Shown here: piece after piece, positions 12,029 to 23,653 of the stretch
How positions within the stretch are numbered: the first letter of the stretch is position 1
Layout: each line of letters begins with the position of its first letter
Assembly: GCF_907165205.1 (NCBI RefSeq)
Contig: NC_058193.1
Location: forward strand, 27,541,521 to 27,605,520
Source: Coccinella septempunctata
Taxonomy: Eukaryota; Arthropoda; Insecta; Coleoptera; Coccinellidae
DNA: 64,000 bases
Direction of reading: 5' to 3'
Program-made: the position numbers and the translations under genes
Notes under the pieces: generated by a model
The model's input: the letters and a program-made list of their open reading frames with translations, nothing else
Told to the model about the DNA's origin: nothing
Database searches by the model: none

Positions 12029-13125
12029 CAAAAAACTAAATGTACTTAAGTATCGAAATATAAAATACTTCAGGTATTGGAAATACCGATTATGGTTGAT
12101 CCCTCCTCTGAGTTCAGAATTTTCACATTTTTTTATTACTTCAATTCTGAAAGTGCCAGTTGAAATATTTCGCTGATTTTGGAAGATATGCTGTGTGTAA
12201 GATTTGCAGCATTTTGTAATCTTTATTCCTCATATTTTTCAGTGTAATAATTCTACGTGATTGCTGCCATTTCAAACCATCAGCCTCTTAATTGTTTCGG
12301 TATGATCTCATCTTCGTCCTCTACAGAAGATCCTCTTTTATTGTGCGCACAAATTATTGATCGCAAATCATTGCAATTTAGCATAGAATTGATTAGCCTT
12401 GACCTTGGTCCACCGCGTTCAAACGTTTCGGATAAGAGTAATACGTGACGTGTTGAACTGCTTTACCAAGAATTATATGAATTGAGCGAAGAGGCTTTTT
12501 TAGGAGAATCACTATAAATGATTCATATATATATATATATTTCATATGAATCCACTGTCCCAATCAATTGGACCCTAATTTCCAGCCCAAAAATTGGAAT
12601 ATCGTTTAGATTTTTTCGTTAAACAAAAACAAAATAGATGATGATAAAGAGGACCAAGAAAACTAGAGTTACTGTTTCATTTTCTTTCTGATTTACGTAT
12701 TTTTTTGATATGATAAATCTTCGGATCAGTTTAAAGTAGCTTCAGAGCTTCAATGAACTCCAGTATCTAGGAGGACTTCAAGGAGGTTATATGAGTCCTC
12801 CTTCCCCTAATATTTTCTTATCAAAGGCACTCTTTGCGTTGTCTTACAATGGTGAGGAAACACATGTGCCCATTTTCCTGAATGTGTGATTGAAAAATGC
12901 CAAATATCCTTCAAGAATATACCAATACCTATGACATTACTTGATAACCCTTGAGATTTCATTTGAATTTTTCCTCCAAAATCCATAATTTTCAGAAAGT
13001 TTTTTGACAATCTTATTGCGGGCTGTTAAAGAAATTGTACCCAATGCAGTTATCCAAAAATGGCTTTGCTGGATAGAAAATCGAAAGACCTTTGAAATGA
13101 GGTATCACATCATATGTTTTCACTA
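12029..13125. other. unassigned, with a short (TA)n microsatellite
   Basis: A (TA)n tract lies at about 12523-12541. The small frames at 12257-12448 and 12807-13237 have no recognisable motif. Confidence 0.4.
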
Positions 13126-13620
13126 CAAATTTAAGAGAAGTTTATACCACGGGACTTTCTCGCCACCGGTTTTAAGCGTAAAGGGGAAAAGACTACCAAA
13201 ATGTGGGGTGTTGCTAGAACACTTGAACGATAAGTAGAGGTTACGAATATTACAATAGTTTCCACTTTCGTCGAAAAGATGGCAGCACTTAACGAACGTC
13301 TTTTTTCAATTTCACCAGGATATAAATTGTAGCCAATGACGAAAATTTTCGAGAAATTTGTTCATGTGGAAATTCATAGAAGAGATAATTTCACCTCGGA
13401 AAGTTAATAACATGAATGAATATTTGTTCTTCAATGAAAAATTTTTTTAATTTTTTTTACGTTTGACGAATAAAAAAATTTCTGACTTTCCGAGATGACG
13501 AACTGATTGAATTGAATTATAATGAAAACCCCATATAAATCAGTGGTTTCTGAGGTAAGATATTCATTTTCTTCTTTTGAACTGACCGCTAAAACCGTGT
13601 AGACTCCTCTTAAGATTTAC
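13126..13620 (+). repeat. repeat family H, copy 1
   Basis: About 0.5 kb that is the reverse complement of 33057-33533 at an estimated 80-85% identity. Shared blocks include TTTCCACTTTCGTCGAAAAG, the TTCATGTGGAAATTCATAGA stretch and the TCAGTTCAAAAG/CTTTTGAACTGACC block. The termini are not clear and no coding frame is common to the copies. Confidence 0.7.
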
Positions 13621-14029
13621 CATGGAGAATATCTTTTCGTTTGAAGCCTTTAATCTTTTGGGTGGTCTTGATGTTATGAATATTATATACCTTCGGAGAA
13701 AATTCAACATACAGTCAATTTCCACTGTTTCCATTACTCCTCCCACAACAAGTGTTGGATTGTTTTGTTCTGAACCATTCAAGGATCTCTAGCATAATTG
13801 CCTCCAGTTCTTTACCTACATTTTATACCATCAAGACGACGAGGCAATCGAATCTTAGGATAATTAGCATCGAACACATTCGAGAGAGTGGTCATGGATG
13901 CAATAAAAAAAGAATCGAGCGTTAAAATGAGAGTAGGATCGCTCAGTCATGCATAAAACCATGATCTAAGCCACTTCAAGTGTGTCAGTGAAAGTGCCTC
14001 CGCTCCGGTACTTTCGTTTTCTATGAATC
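13621..14029. other. no feature recognised
   Basis: Four hundred bases upstream of the GC-rich leader. The minus frame at 13564-13782 is partly in repeat H and shows no motif. Confidence 0.35.
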
Positions 14030-14743
14030 TCTCGCTGGACCAAATTCTATTTGGAGCATCGCCACTCGACCCGATCTGAACCTGACATATGTCAAGGCGT
14101 GATCAATGATAAATAGTGACAATTCAAGAGCAATCGCCAACAGCAGATCAACAACAAAACGCTTTGCAAAAGACAGAAATAGAGAGAGAGACAGTACGAC
14201 CTGAGATCGATAAGCTCGGTCGGCCGAGTTCAGTCGCCTCGTTCAAGGACAAGGCCAACTGAACGCGCTTGATCGAGGCGCACTGGCACGAACGCGAGCT
14301 CATTCCACATCGAACCGCGTTGTCCTGTTCTATCCCTGCGTGTTCGCTCTATCGTCTAACCCGCGGGGTTCAAACTTGAGTTCGGTGACAGTTCACCCCT
14401 TCGAGAGGGAGGCTAATATCAGAAGTGCATGTTCCAGACAGACTGTGGGACGGCGAGGGGTGCAGCGCACGCGCTCCCACCAATTTTACTTCAAACTGCA
14501 TTTTCAGTTTCACTTTCATTCATCCCCGCGATCTTCAACCACACGCACACGTGATATGCCACACTGGCACTAGCATACGTTGGTGACTTGATATCTTCGT
14601 CGCATCGGACTGTTGTATTTACCTCTGTGACTTTGTGTCGGTGCTCCAGTTTTGAGTTATGTTTATGTCTGGACCTCGTCTCATTTTCACTTTCTGTGAA
14701 CTGACGGCTGTCAAATAGATTTTTGTGTTTATCCTGTTATAAA
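14030..14743 (+). promoter_or_regulatory. GC/CpG-rich putative promoter and 5' leader
   Basis: GC and CpG content rises sharply against the AT-rich surroundings from about 14030, ending at the ATG at 14744. A TCAGTC initiator-like hexamer, a common arthropod Inr form, lies at 14230-14235, and there is an AG-rich stretch near 14176-14195. No TATA box or clear DPE is in register. The open frame at 14340-14573 is ignored as leader. The promoter role is inferred from position and composition only. Confidence 0.4.
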
Positions 14744-14933
14744 ATGCAAACTGCTGCTATTGTGTACAAAACTGACATTAAAGAGTTCAGGATTTCGCCG
14801 GGTGCTATTGTTTCGTCTACTTCTTCCCCAGGATCTTCTGCGATGAGGCCTCCACCGCCCCCACCTCCCCCAAAAATGAAAATATCTATTGACAACAAAC
14901 TGGAGGAACCCTCTTCCTCTATTCCTGACCTAG
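14744..14933 (+). CDS. first coding exon of an unidentified host gene, proline run
   Basis: From ATG 14744 the frame reads MQTAAIVYKTDIKEF and then a serine-rich stretch (SSTSSPGSSAM), a run of eight prolines, MKISIDNKLEEP and SSSIPDL. It meets a consensus splice donor, TAG|GTAAGTT, after base 14933 (63 codons plus one base, phase 1). The frame continues beyond the donor but turns into lysine- and phenylalanine-rich intron-like sequence. The proline run and low-complexity serine are typical of disordered N-termini of cytoskeletal adaptors, signalling proteins or transcription factors; I do not recognise the family. The GC-rich leader just upstream supports a real 5' exon. The next exon is not visible, so either the intron is very long or the exon lies outside this window. 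Confidence 0.5.
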
Positions 14934-16181
14934 GTAAGTTTCCTTACCACTCAATCAAACGTTCATTCATCAAAACCAATTTTAAAAGAAAAGTCTGTTT
15001 CCTACTCTCGTTGATTTTCAACAAAGTTCAAAATTTTGGCGATCACCTTGGAGGCGTTTCAAACCCGTTTTGACTTCCTTATCTGCGCCATTGACATTCT
15101 ATACGACCTACCCGAAATGACGAATTTTTCTAGTGCAACCGGTTGGCTTGTCTATACCGAACAGAATATAACCCAATTCGGTTTTTTATAGGACCCACAG
15201 ATTATTTTACCAGACTCGAAACTTCGATAACAAGGTCATTATCATGGAGAGTGCTGGTAGATATGGATACCAACTCGTTCTTTATGGAATATTATTGCTA
15301 ATCGTTGACCCATTCGGGATTGGTGGATATCAGGGATGGAATATTTGATTCCTTATGACAAAGATCGATTTATCATAATTCGGAAGAGAATTCAACAAAT
15401 TTATTTGCGATTCATTCCATTCCACTACCGGAAAGTTGATCGTCTCGATACTGCATAATATATTGCAGATTCCAATATTGTTTGGAGGTCAAACAACTAA
15501 AGCACGTTCAATTTTTATACCTTGCCCTTTTATCAACGGTTGATTACCGATAAACTATAACTGAACTTGCACCATTGAAATCGACTCCATAAGTAATAAA
15601 TATGTAATGAACTTCAAGTTCAGGTATGGATATGGATCCCGTTGTATTGTTTCATGTCTGCAGTTGTTTTGATAGTAATCTCAAAGTTAACATTCATTCA
15701 AACCACAGTGTTCCAAGCCTCCGAAATATTATAATATAGTTCTATGTTTCATCGAAATATTTATGCTAGGTTTAACCACTTTTCATGATACTGCGAAGAA
15801 CAGCTAGAGATAAAAAACCCCAAAACTGGAGATGCGAATACCGTTTCAGATTATGATCTGATGATAAATACATCACATATGTAATCGTTATGAAATAAAG
15901 AATAAAAGATTCAGAATCGGTAGCATAAAAATAGCGAAAAATTGAGAATTATTTGTGAATGTTGTTTCTCTAGACGTCTGTCGACCTGCAATTCAAAGAG
16001 AAACTGGTGTTCGATGTTTTAATACAACAAAATCTGAATGTTTTATTTTCTAATTTGTATCACTTCTATCATGAAGTCTCGCATGAAGTATTATTCATGT
16101 TTGTTTTTTTCACATAACCTTCGTTTTTACATTGAGTATTATAGAAAAATCGAAACAGCAATTTCATCACAGAAGGGCTAT
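14934..16181 (+). other. putative intron 1 start; nothing else seen
   Basis: AT-rich DNA after the splice donor at 14934. No second exon with a fitting acceptor and frame was recognised. Confidence 0.35.
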
Positions 16182-16308
16182 GGGCCTGTTCCGATATTGC
16201 TGGTTTTACTGGCCAGCAATCGAATAACAATAGAACTCGAACGACTGGGCCAATAGGCATCGTCTCTGAAATACTGACAGTACTGTTCAGGAATATCGGA
16301 ACAGGCGG
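16182..16308. mobile_element. small MITE of about 127 bp
   Basis: The inverted ends carry GCCTGTTCCGATATT (from about 16185) and AATATCGGAACAGGC (to about 16306), flanked by TA on each side. The two frames crossing it on opposite strands are accidental. Confidence 0.6.
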
Positions 16309-17212
16309 CTTATCCTGAGATGCATGATAACATTTATTTACAATTTGAGCTCCTAAGAATCTAGACTATAATATACAATATAGTCAACAGACAATGGGGT
16401 GAATCTTTCGAAATGAAAAATATTCGATTCATCATTATGAGTTTCACAGAAAACAATGGTATCCTTGTTTTTGTTTTATATACAGGCTGTAAATGAATGG
16501 TTGTGGAAAAATTAAGGGGGTGATTCCTTGTCATAAAATGTGGGGCTTTCATATAAGAGCAGCCCCTTCCTAGATAATTTATGCCCATACGACTCACGGT
16601 ACTTATCTGTTCACGAATTATTTTTTTCTCGAAAACCCTTTCTTTTATCGAGAAATGATTAAAGACGCAATGTGTCCAAAATGAATGAAGCTATGAAAAA
16701 TTGATTTTTCAACGGTATAATTTGAATAAGAAAAAAAGTTTCTCGCAAAACAAATTTTAGGGGTTGCTTTTTCTATCCCTCGCACCTCCAAATAATTTTT
16801 TCTCTTTCGCTCCAAAAGAAAGTTAGCTTAATTTCATCACAGTCAGTTTTCTTGTTTCTAATAAAAAAAAATGAAAATTGTTTTCAGTTGCCATGTTAAT
16901 GGTGCTTTATCTAAGCTGATGCTGCTTAAAAGCATTATATGAAAATTCCACACTATTTTCTTGACAAAAAATCACCTCTTGAATTTTTCACAACTATTAA
17001 TTTATTCCTTGTATGTTATTTTGATTGTGTGAAGATGGAATTTTAGATTTCAGACCCCTATCTCACCCAGAATGTTTTTGACACTTCGAAGATGCTCAGC
17101 CAGCTTCATTATATTTACTCTCAAGCATTCACGTATTTACTTGGGATCGAAACCTTGCTCGGCGAAACGAGCCTGACTGTTTGATTCCGCATCTTATCTT
17201 TAAATTGATAAC
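16309..17212. other. unassigned; lone repeat end at 16485
   Basis: A TATACAGGCTGTAAATGAAT sequence at about 16480-16500 resembles the termini of the hairpin families, but I find no inverted partner, so it may be a solo arm. The rest is AT-rich. Confidence 0.35.
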
Positions 17213-17608
17213 ATGAGGCCGCTGACGGAGTTTATATTCCTGACCCTGACAATTATTTTTATCCAGGCAAGGCCACGACGAAAGCTGGTCAATGTGGGGC
17301 CCGCTTGTAACGGAGTCAAATTTGGTACGAGACTAATTGGAGATACTTTAAATAGATGTTTGGTACCCAACGAGGAAGAACTCCCAGTTTTGTCTACGAT
17401 AGGCTTCTTATACACCTTGAATATAGATTCAGAAAAGAACTAGGTGCTGAAGGATTTCTTTCGAATACGGTACTTGAAGGAACTCATTGATAAAAACGTA
17501 AAGTTAGACAGATATTTTGAGGTCAATGACATATTCTCGGACATACTCCTCAGGAGTGTTCGATGTTCTTCCTGTATCCGAAAACATGTATTTTCTGTAG
17601 GCTACTAA
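17213..17608 (+). pseudogene. secreted-protein-like frame broken by one stop
   Basis: The frame begins MRPLTEF and then a hydrophobic core (IFLTLTIIFIQA, about residues 8-19), which looks like a signal peptide. It is followed by a basic stretch RPRRK (20-24) and a region with two cysteines (residues 32 and 49). A TAG falls at 17441-17443, after 76 codons. The same frame then stays open for a further 54 codons, with charged, protein-like composition (DFFRIRYLKELIDKNVKLDR), to TAA at 17606-17608. So either a 130-residue secreted protein has been killed by one point mutation, or the first 76 codons are complete. A CAG|G at 17266 could be a splice acceptor instead. I do not recognise a family; a peptide-hormone precursor is only a thought. 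Confidence 0.3.
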
Positions 17609-17896
17609 TTAATTAATTACCTGAAACAAATATCACAAAAAAACGTCAACATGTGATTTATATTGTGTGCTTCCATCTTTCATCAATAATAATTTTGATG
17701 AAGAGCAGTACTATTTTCAACATCCCCATCAATAACTACATACATATATCATCCCTCGTAGAAGATTCGTGAAAACTCCCCAATTATACATGAAAATTAT
17801 AGTCTATTAAAATAAAACTGACTTGTCGAGCATTATTCTACAAAATATAAAAATTAAATGGTGTCGGTTACTGTTACTCACACTGTAGGTATAATA
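17444..17896. other. 3' side of the 17.2 kb frame, then AT-rich DNA
   Basis: The continuing frame to 17608 is described with its parent. An AATAAA lies at about 17810-17815, usable as a poly(A) signal but unremarkable in such AT-rich DNA. Confidence 0.3.
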
Positions 17897-19412
17897 CACG
17901 TAAAAAAATTTACGCACATTATGGAAATCTCAAATTTATTCTACAACTGAAGGTGTTCTCAATGATAATTATTTTTATCAGAATTATGCATGCATATGTT
18001 ATCCACTTTCAACGGTTTTCTTCAATACAGATGTTTTTTCCCAGCAGGAATAAAAAAAGATGATATTATCAGATTTTGAATGTATTGGCTCCATTCTAAA
18101 ATCAGTTGTTCTGTATCAATTCTAGTGATCAATAGTTTTTCTTTCATTTGATTTTCTACACTCGATCGCTATGCAACGCGAAACACGCAATTTGACCCAA
18201 GAGGAATGTGCCCAAGCGGTAGTTTTGCGAGAAGAAGGGTGGCATACACAAGAATTGCAGAAAGGTTTGGAGTTTCCCATACAAGTGTTTCCAGAATGTT
18301 GCAGCGAATCTGGGAGACAGGTATGAATGTCCGAAGACCAGGACAGGGTAGACCACGGGTACCAACTGCCATTCAAGAACGTTACTTGAAAGTTTCTTCG
18401 TTGGGACAACGGTTTGCAACCGCTCGCCTCCTTCAAATTCAGCTTGAGCAAACTCATGAGGTGCAAATTAGCACTCAGACAATAAGAAATCGCCTCAGAG
18501 AATATGATTTAAGGCCTCGTGTCGCGGCAAGAGGCCCAGCTTTTACCCTAGCCCATCGAAGGGCGCGTTTGGATTTTGCGAGAGAGCATATCCATTAAGA
18601 AGAGGCCGATTGGGAAAGAGTTCTCTTCACAGATGAGTCTAGATTCTGCATCTACCATTGTGATCGACGTTCCCTTGTATACAGACGTCCACATGAAAGA
18701 TATGCACAGTGCAATTTCCTGAATACTACTGGTTTCGGGGGAGGATCGATTATGGTATGGGGTGGAATATCTTTGACTGCTCGCACAGACCTAGTGGTCG
18801 TTGATAATGGAGCTATGAATGCTGATAAGTATATAAGGAACATTCTTGAAGAGCATGTAGTGCCATTTGCCCCATACATTGGTGAAAATTTCATTTTTAT
18901 GGACGATAATGCCAGACCCCATCGTGCGCGCATCGTTCGGGAGTACCTTGAAGAGGTTGAAGTCTCTCGAATGGAATGGCCAGCAAGAAGTCCAGATCTC
19001 AATCCGATTGAGCAGGTTTGGGACAACCTCAATAGAAGGCTGAGAAGTTCAGAAAATCATCCAGCTACTCTTAATGACTTAGGAATCCAACTCGGAGAAA
19101 TCTGGGAAGGATTAGATCAGAGCATTTTAAGAACACTTATTTTGAGTATGAACCGTCGTTGCCGAGCTGTAATTAACGCAAGGGGTGAAAATACAAAGTA
19201 TTAAATCACTTATCAGCATTTCAGTATTTTGAAAATTGTTAATTTCTCTTCTTTCACATAAGATTCGGTGAAATCTTGAATTTTTCTTCCATTTAATGTG
19301 TCTTGTTTCGTTCAGAACCTTCCCGAGAGAACATAAAAAATAAGTTATAAAGTCAATGTAGAGTTAACTTTCATTAAAATTGAGATTTTCAGAATGTGCG
19401 TTAATTTTAATG
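17897..19412 (+). mobile_element. Tc1-like element, copy 1 (decayed ends and gene)
   Basis: Over its full length it is nearly identical to 49710-51227. The ends, flanked by TA, have diverged (CACGTAAAAAAATTTACGC at the left against CACTGCGCAAAAAAATTAGCGC in copy 2), so it is probably no longer mobilisable. It contains one transposase pseudogene. Confidence 0.9.
18171..19204 (+). pseudogene. Tc1-family transposase, copy 1 (one frameshift, one stop)
   Basis: The start at 18171 (MQRETRNLTQEECAQAV) is lost from frame after about 25 codons by a one-base deletion near 18241; the 50 kb copy reads EEGWTYTRIAERFGV there. The frame continues from 18206 with an HTH (FGVSHTSVSRMLQR), the GRPR linker and a second HTH (ISTQTIRNRLRE). 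A TAA at 18596 replaces a tryptophan codon of the other copy, and the frame resumes to the stop at 19202. The catalytic triad is visible: DESRF, FMDDNARPH, and NPIEQVW with 34 residues between the last D and E, the DD34E spacing of the Tc1 group. The family catalyses cut-and-paste transposition at TA sites. The length of about 340 residues is normal. Confidence 0.92.
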
Positions 19413-20346
19413 TATTTTGAAACTATGGTTGTCTTGCTGGGACTGAGAAACGAATCCAAAAGAGCAAATATTTCTGAAACAAAATATTTAAAGCCAACCT
19501 ACGCCCTTATAGTAAAACAAAAAAGAGAAAAAAGGTTGACGAGAGAAGTTCTCCGTGACCTTCGACGTAGTATACAGAGGAGGTGTCCTTAACCTTCATC
19601 CCTTCGATTGAAAAAACAATTTATTCACGTCACACCATTATTCATCGAAGGTACCACTATTATCGCCTTTCATTCGGAATACAAAGAGGTGAACATCCAT
19701 TATATCTTCGAAAGAAGTGTTCCACTCCGGGAATAATAATCGCCGAAAACCGATAGCGTTTCCTGTTCTCTCCAGTTCTTAGCTGGGGAACAGGCCAAAA
19801 TAAGCGACTTCTCCGTATGTATTTGGATGCGAATCACACACGTACAAGAAATATTTTTCGGTTCAGCGACCGGTTATTGGACGATTCGTAAACGAAATAC
19901 GTCCACACGGAGGTATAGGATTGCAAAAAAAAACACGAGTTTTTGTACGGACAAATTCTGGGAACCTCTGGATGATTTACGTGCAACGAATGAAGAAATT
20001 CGGATGCAATTCATTGGAAAACAAGACCCAAAGATACTAGATGATCGAAATGATTTTACGATTCCCAAACTTTATGAATATGTTTAAATTTTAAATGATG
20101 CGTGAGGACATATTTATGTGAATGGAAGATATTGGACAGCATTATCTCTTCTGGTCTTCGTTCTGCTTTATTTTTTCTCATAATAGGAACTAAATTCTGT
20201 TTACCCCTAAAATTTACATAGTTCATGTACATTCTGTAGTTTTTTAGTTTATTTTCGCATGGTTCGGTTTCGAGGGCCACTCAGTTTTGAAAATATTCGC
20301 TCTTTTAGTTCTGAATTGAGATAATGAGACTTTTTGAGCAAGCTTA
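19413..20346. other. no gene recognised
   Basis: Frames at 19380-19592 and 19827-20087 are short and lack motifs. There is mild GC enrichment near 19720-19900. Confidence 0.35.
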
Positions 20347-21414
20347 TACAGGGTGTCCGCGCCAAGGAGCAGCGGTCGATTACTCTAATTCTATTAACTT
20401 TACAAAAAAAGTTTGAAATAAAACTTTTCTCTTTTTGAGTGGAGCATCTCCTAAAATTATTCAGAAATATACAAAGTGTTTCGTTTCTTCTGCACAGCTA
20501 TCAACTTTGTTATTTTAAATGGGACACCCTATATATTTTTACATTTTTGAATTCCATGTTCAATTTGAATATAAGTTTGATAACACAACTACGTCTGAAT
20601 TCTCAACAGTTTTCGAGAAATTTGAGATTTTATAAATATTTTGACAGTTTGAGGTACTTACATAAAGGACCATAGCTCCGTCCCTATTCTATGTAATTGA
20701 TTCAAATTTGGACTGTGCCTATTCAATAAATGATATATTTAAAATTTTCTTTGTAAATAACCATATTATATACAGGGTCCACGAAAACGTAGATCCATTA
20801 TCAAAACAGAAATTCAGCAAAATCTGTTTTTTTTGAATGGCAACCCATATTTTTTTACTGTTTGTTTATTTAAAACAACTAAAAGCTAACAAAAGTGTTT
20901 AAATAATGAACAGAAAAAATAATGGGTTGCCATTTAAAAAAATGAAGATTTTGATGAATTTTTGTTTTGATAATGGATCTACGTTTTTGGGGACCCTGTA
21001 TTTACAATGGTTATTTACAAAGAAAATTTTTAGTGTATCAATTATTGACTAAACACAGTCCAAATTTGAATCAATTACATAGAATAGGGACGGAGCTATA
21101 GTCCTTTATGTAAGTACCTGTCAAAATATTTATAAAAACTCAAATTTCTCGAAAACCGTTGAGAATTCAGACATAGTTGTATTATCAAATTTATATTCAA
21201 ATTCAACAAGGTATTCAAAAACGTAAAAATTTATAGGGTGTTCCATTTAAAATATCGAAGTTGATAGCTGTGCAGAAGAAACGAAACACTTTGTATAGTT
21301 CTGAATAATGAGATGCTCTACTCAAAAAGAGGAAAGTTTTGCTTCAAACTCTTTTTTGTAAAGTTCATAGCATTAGAGTAATCGACTGCTGCCCCGTGGC
21401 GTGGACACCTTGTA
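20347..21414. mobile_element. 1,068-bp foldback with a second foldback at its centre
   Basis: The outer arms run from TACAGGGTGTCCGCGCC (20347) to the complement ending at 21414, about 420 bp each. A second pair of terminus-like sequences lies inside the arms (GGGACACCCTATA at about 20521 and its complement at about 21233). The exact centre is a third palindrome (20771-21000). The whole can fold into one hairpin over 1 kb. Confidence 0.85.
20771..21000. mobile_element. inner palindrome, 230 bp, with its own ends
   Basis: Begins TACAGGGTCCACGAAAACGT and ends with the near complement (GGGGACCCTGTA). It occupies the loop of the outer foldback. It carries an inner matching pair around GGCAACCCAT and ATGGGTTGCC. 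Confidence 0.8.
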
Positions 21415-22059
21415 TGATTTTCGTTCAGGTCTGATCGTATTATGCACCTGATCTTATGATGAGTTATATTTTTTTTTCTGGAAAACTCACTTATCCTGAA
21501 CGAAATTATTAAATATACAAAGAATGTGGAATTATGGCGAAATTCATTTCTCTTGGCTTGTTACATTCAGCGCACACATTATAGCAGAAATTAAAAATTG
21601 AGAACTAAGACCTAATATTTGGAATTAGTCTCTAGTTAAGAGTTTATAATAAGGAGTGGAGTTATGAGAGCACTTCTTAATGGTAGGTAATAATGGTTAG
21701 CGTAACTAAGATCTAAGGCCCAACTAGGAAAAAACCAATTCAATTGGCAGAGGGTTCTCGGTTCTTAGGTCTTAGTTCTCCCTGAATCTTTTAAGGTCAC
21801 TCCAATGAGAATAATTGATTTCTGATATTATAAAGGAGTTCTTTCCCCTTCGAATTTTTTTCTTTTCAATTTTTTTCGTTGTCACTACTTACAAGACAAT
21901 TCAACTGCCTTGCCAATAGTTATGCCTTCAGAAAAAATGATTTTGCTTAATACATTAGGGGAAGAAATTTATTTATTATATTGAAATCAAAGAATGTAAA
22001 GTATTGTAGGAAATAAATCTTCAAAAAAATTAGCTGAATTCGAACAAAACTTTTAGTGT
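21415..22059. other. no feature recognised
   Basis: AT-rich DNA with no long frame. Confidence 0.4.
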
Positions 22060-22560
22060 CGATAAATCGGCCAAAAATTTGGTCGATCCCTCCAAAACTT
22101 GTCCGAGAATTCTCGTCGAGCTTCCGGAACCTTGACGATTGCCATTGAACTGGTTTCTAGCCCATAAATTCGCCAAACTATGATACTATAATATTAATAG
22201 CTCGATCAATATGCTCAACCTTCGTATCGCGTTCGCGAATATCATCGTTACAGCAGTTTCCGCAACTAAACAGTCGTTCGTAATTTTGTGTAAACAATTC
22301 TGAATAGCGTTCACCTTCCCCCAGGGACCCCCGCGTACGGTTTCAATGAAAATCGCTCTTCTGGACCGCCCCGAGGCAAGGTCCCGAATTCTAGATAAGA
22401 TTCGTCATTTCCTCCTGAATTGAACGCGGACGAAATTTATAACTTTCCGCAGTTTAAAGGCATTTCCTCAGGAACCGCTTGAAAGATAATTCGGAATTTA
22501 TAATGATGCGATTTCGAGATTGGGGGAAGGCTGTGTAATCAAGTCAAGTAGATGTCTCGA
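22060..22560. promoter_or_regulatory. GC/CpG-rich unique island (candidate regulatory block)
   Basis: CpG-containing, non-repetitive DNA with many stops in all frames. It includes TCGATAAATCGG, CCCATAAATTC and a C-rich stretch near 22318-22380. The function is inferred from composition only. Confidence 0.25.
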
Positions 22561-23055
22561 AAAATCTCATCAGTCTAATGGTGTTGAGCTCGATGCATCT
22601 GCAAAATGACAGGCCCTGCCCCAATGGTTCGAACTGCATGCAAGTGAGGCAACAGCCTTAATAGCAGGTCATTTCCCTTTCCAGCAACGCCTTCACACGC
22701 GACAAGAGAGAAGAGAAGAGAGTCAGGAGTTGAGCTGAATGCTGCTTGTTGTTAGCGCATGAAAATTGGTCGACAATCTCGGAAAGATGTTCTTGTTTGG
22801 ATTCACGCAAAACTCTTGACGATTCCTTGATCCACCTTCAATTTTCGATCATTTAGTTTATTCTCTCATTGCAATATTGCCTTGTCATGGGAATATTCCT
22901 TGAGTTTCAAATTTATACATGGATTTTTAAGCACTGTTTTTATCAGAAGAATTCTGTGAGTTCGCTTTCAAATTCAGACGAGTGATTGTCCAGCAACACT
23001 AGAAACACTGTAAAACTCTTGTAAAAGTCAGGTAACAACGATTCAAAACTTAGCT
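22561..23055. other. no feature recognised
   Basis: Mixed composition. A short (GAGAAGA)-like purine tract lies near 22704-22722. No frame of note. Confidence 0.35.
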
Positions 23056-23574
23056 TCAGTTAGATGATGCCCAAAAACGAGGAGTTCCATGGATTAATGT
23101 AGTGTGAAAAAAGGAATTCATTAATTTGGTACCATCATGTGGCAGAGAGTTGCAAAGTCTCGATGCTTTAGGTATAAAAGTGCGGTCGTATCGAGCCGTT
23201 CTAGATGTCTGAAGTTCGACTGTGAAGGGTGAGATTCCGCTGTTTCGCGAGTTATTTTGACTGGTTTCTGAAGTCGCGGCATAATAGGGGTCATCTCCGA
23301 AGAAGTATCTAAATAGTTGAAGATTGTCCGCAGCGAATATATCGACGAACGAATGTTTTTTGTTCATCATAGCAAGAATAAAATGTTTTTTTTTGTGTAG
23401 CAGGGGAAAAATCTGCAAGTCAGACGAACCACCCTCTCCTGAGGGGGAACAAGTGTGGGGATTCTCACTCTCCTGAGCTCGAGACCCACTAAAAATCCTT
23501 AACTGCTTCTTGAATATTAGTTTCGGGCATTTGCCTATAAAACGTTCATCTCTTAGTCGGTTTTCTTCTCGCAC
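23056..23574 (-). pseudogene. LINE reverse transcriptase C-terminal tail
   Basis: This 172-codon open frame ends with the layout typical of the C-terminus of non-LTR retrotransposon polymerases: a hydrophobic FRYFFGDD region, FTVELQTSRTARYD, FIPKASRLCNSLP and a short hydrophobic tail. In the family the last block usually reads FIPR..LWNSLP, so the match is clear, but the RT core (YADD) and endonuclease are absent upstream. It is a 5'-truncated copy, as is usual after target-primed insertion. The clade is not certain. The following Jockey fragment is in the same orientation but belongs to a different element. Confidence 0.7.
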
Positions 23575-23653
23575 ACTATCGTGCTGGGATGTATGTGTTT
23601 ATCCTCTATTGGATATCACTTTATTGGATATTTAATAAGTTTCTGTTTTTATT

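Noticed and set aside
17260..17310. GGTCAATGTGG in the 17.2 kb frame as a tubulin GQCG motif
   Set aside because: It is in another phase than the open frame and the flanking residues do not follow tubulin.
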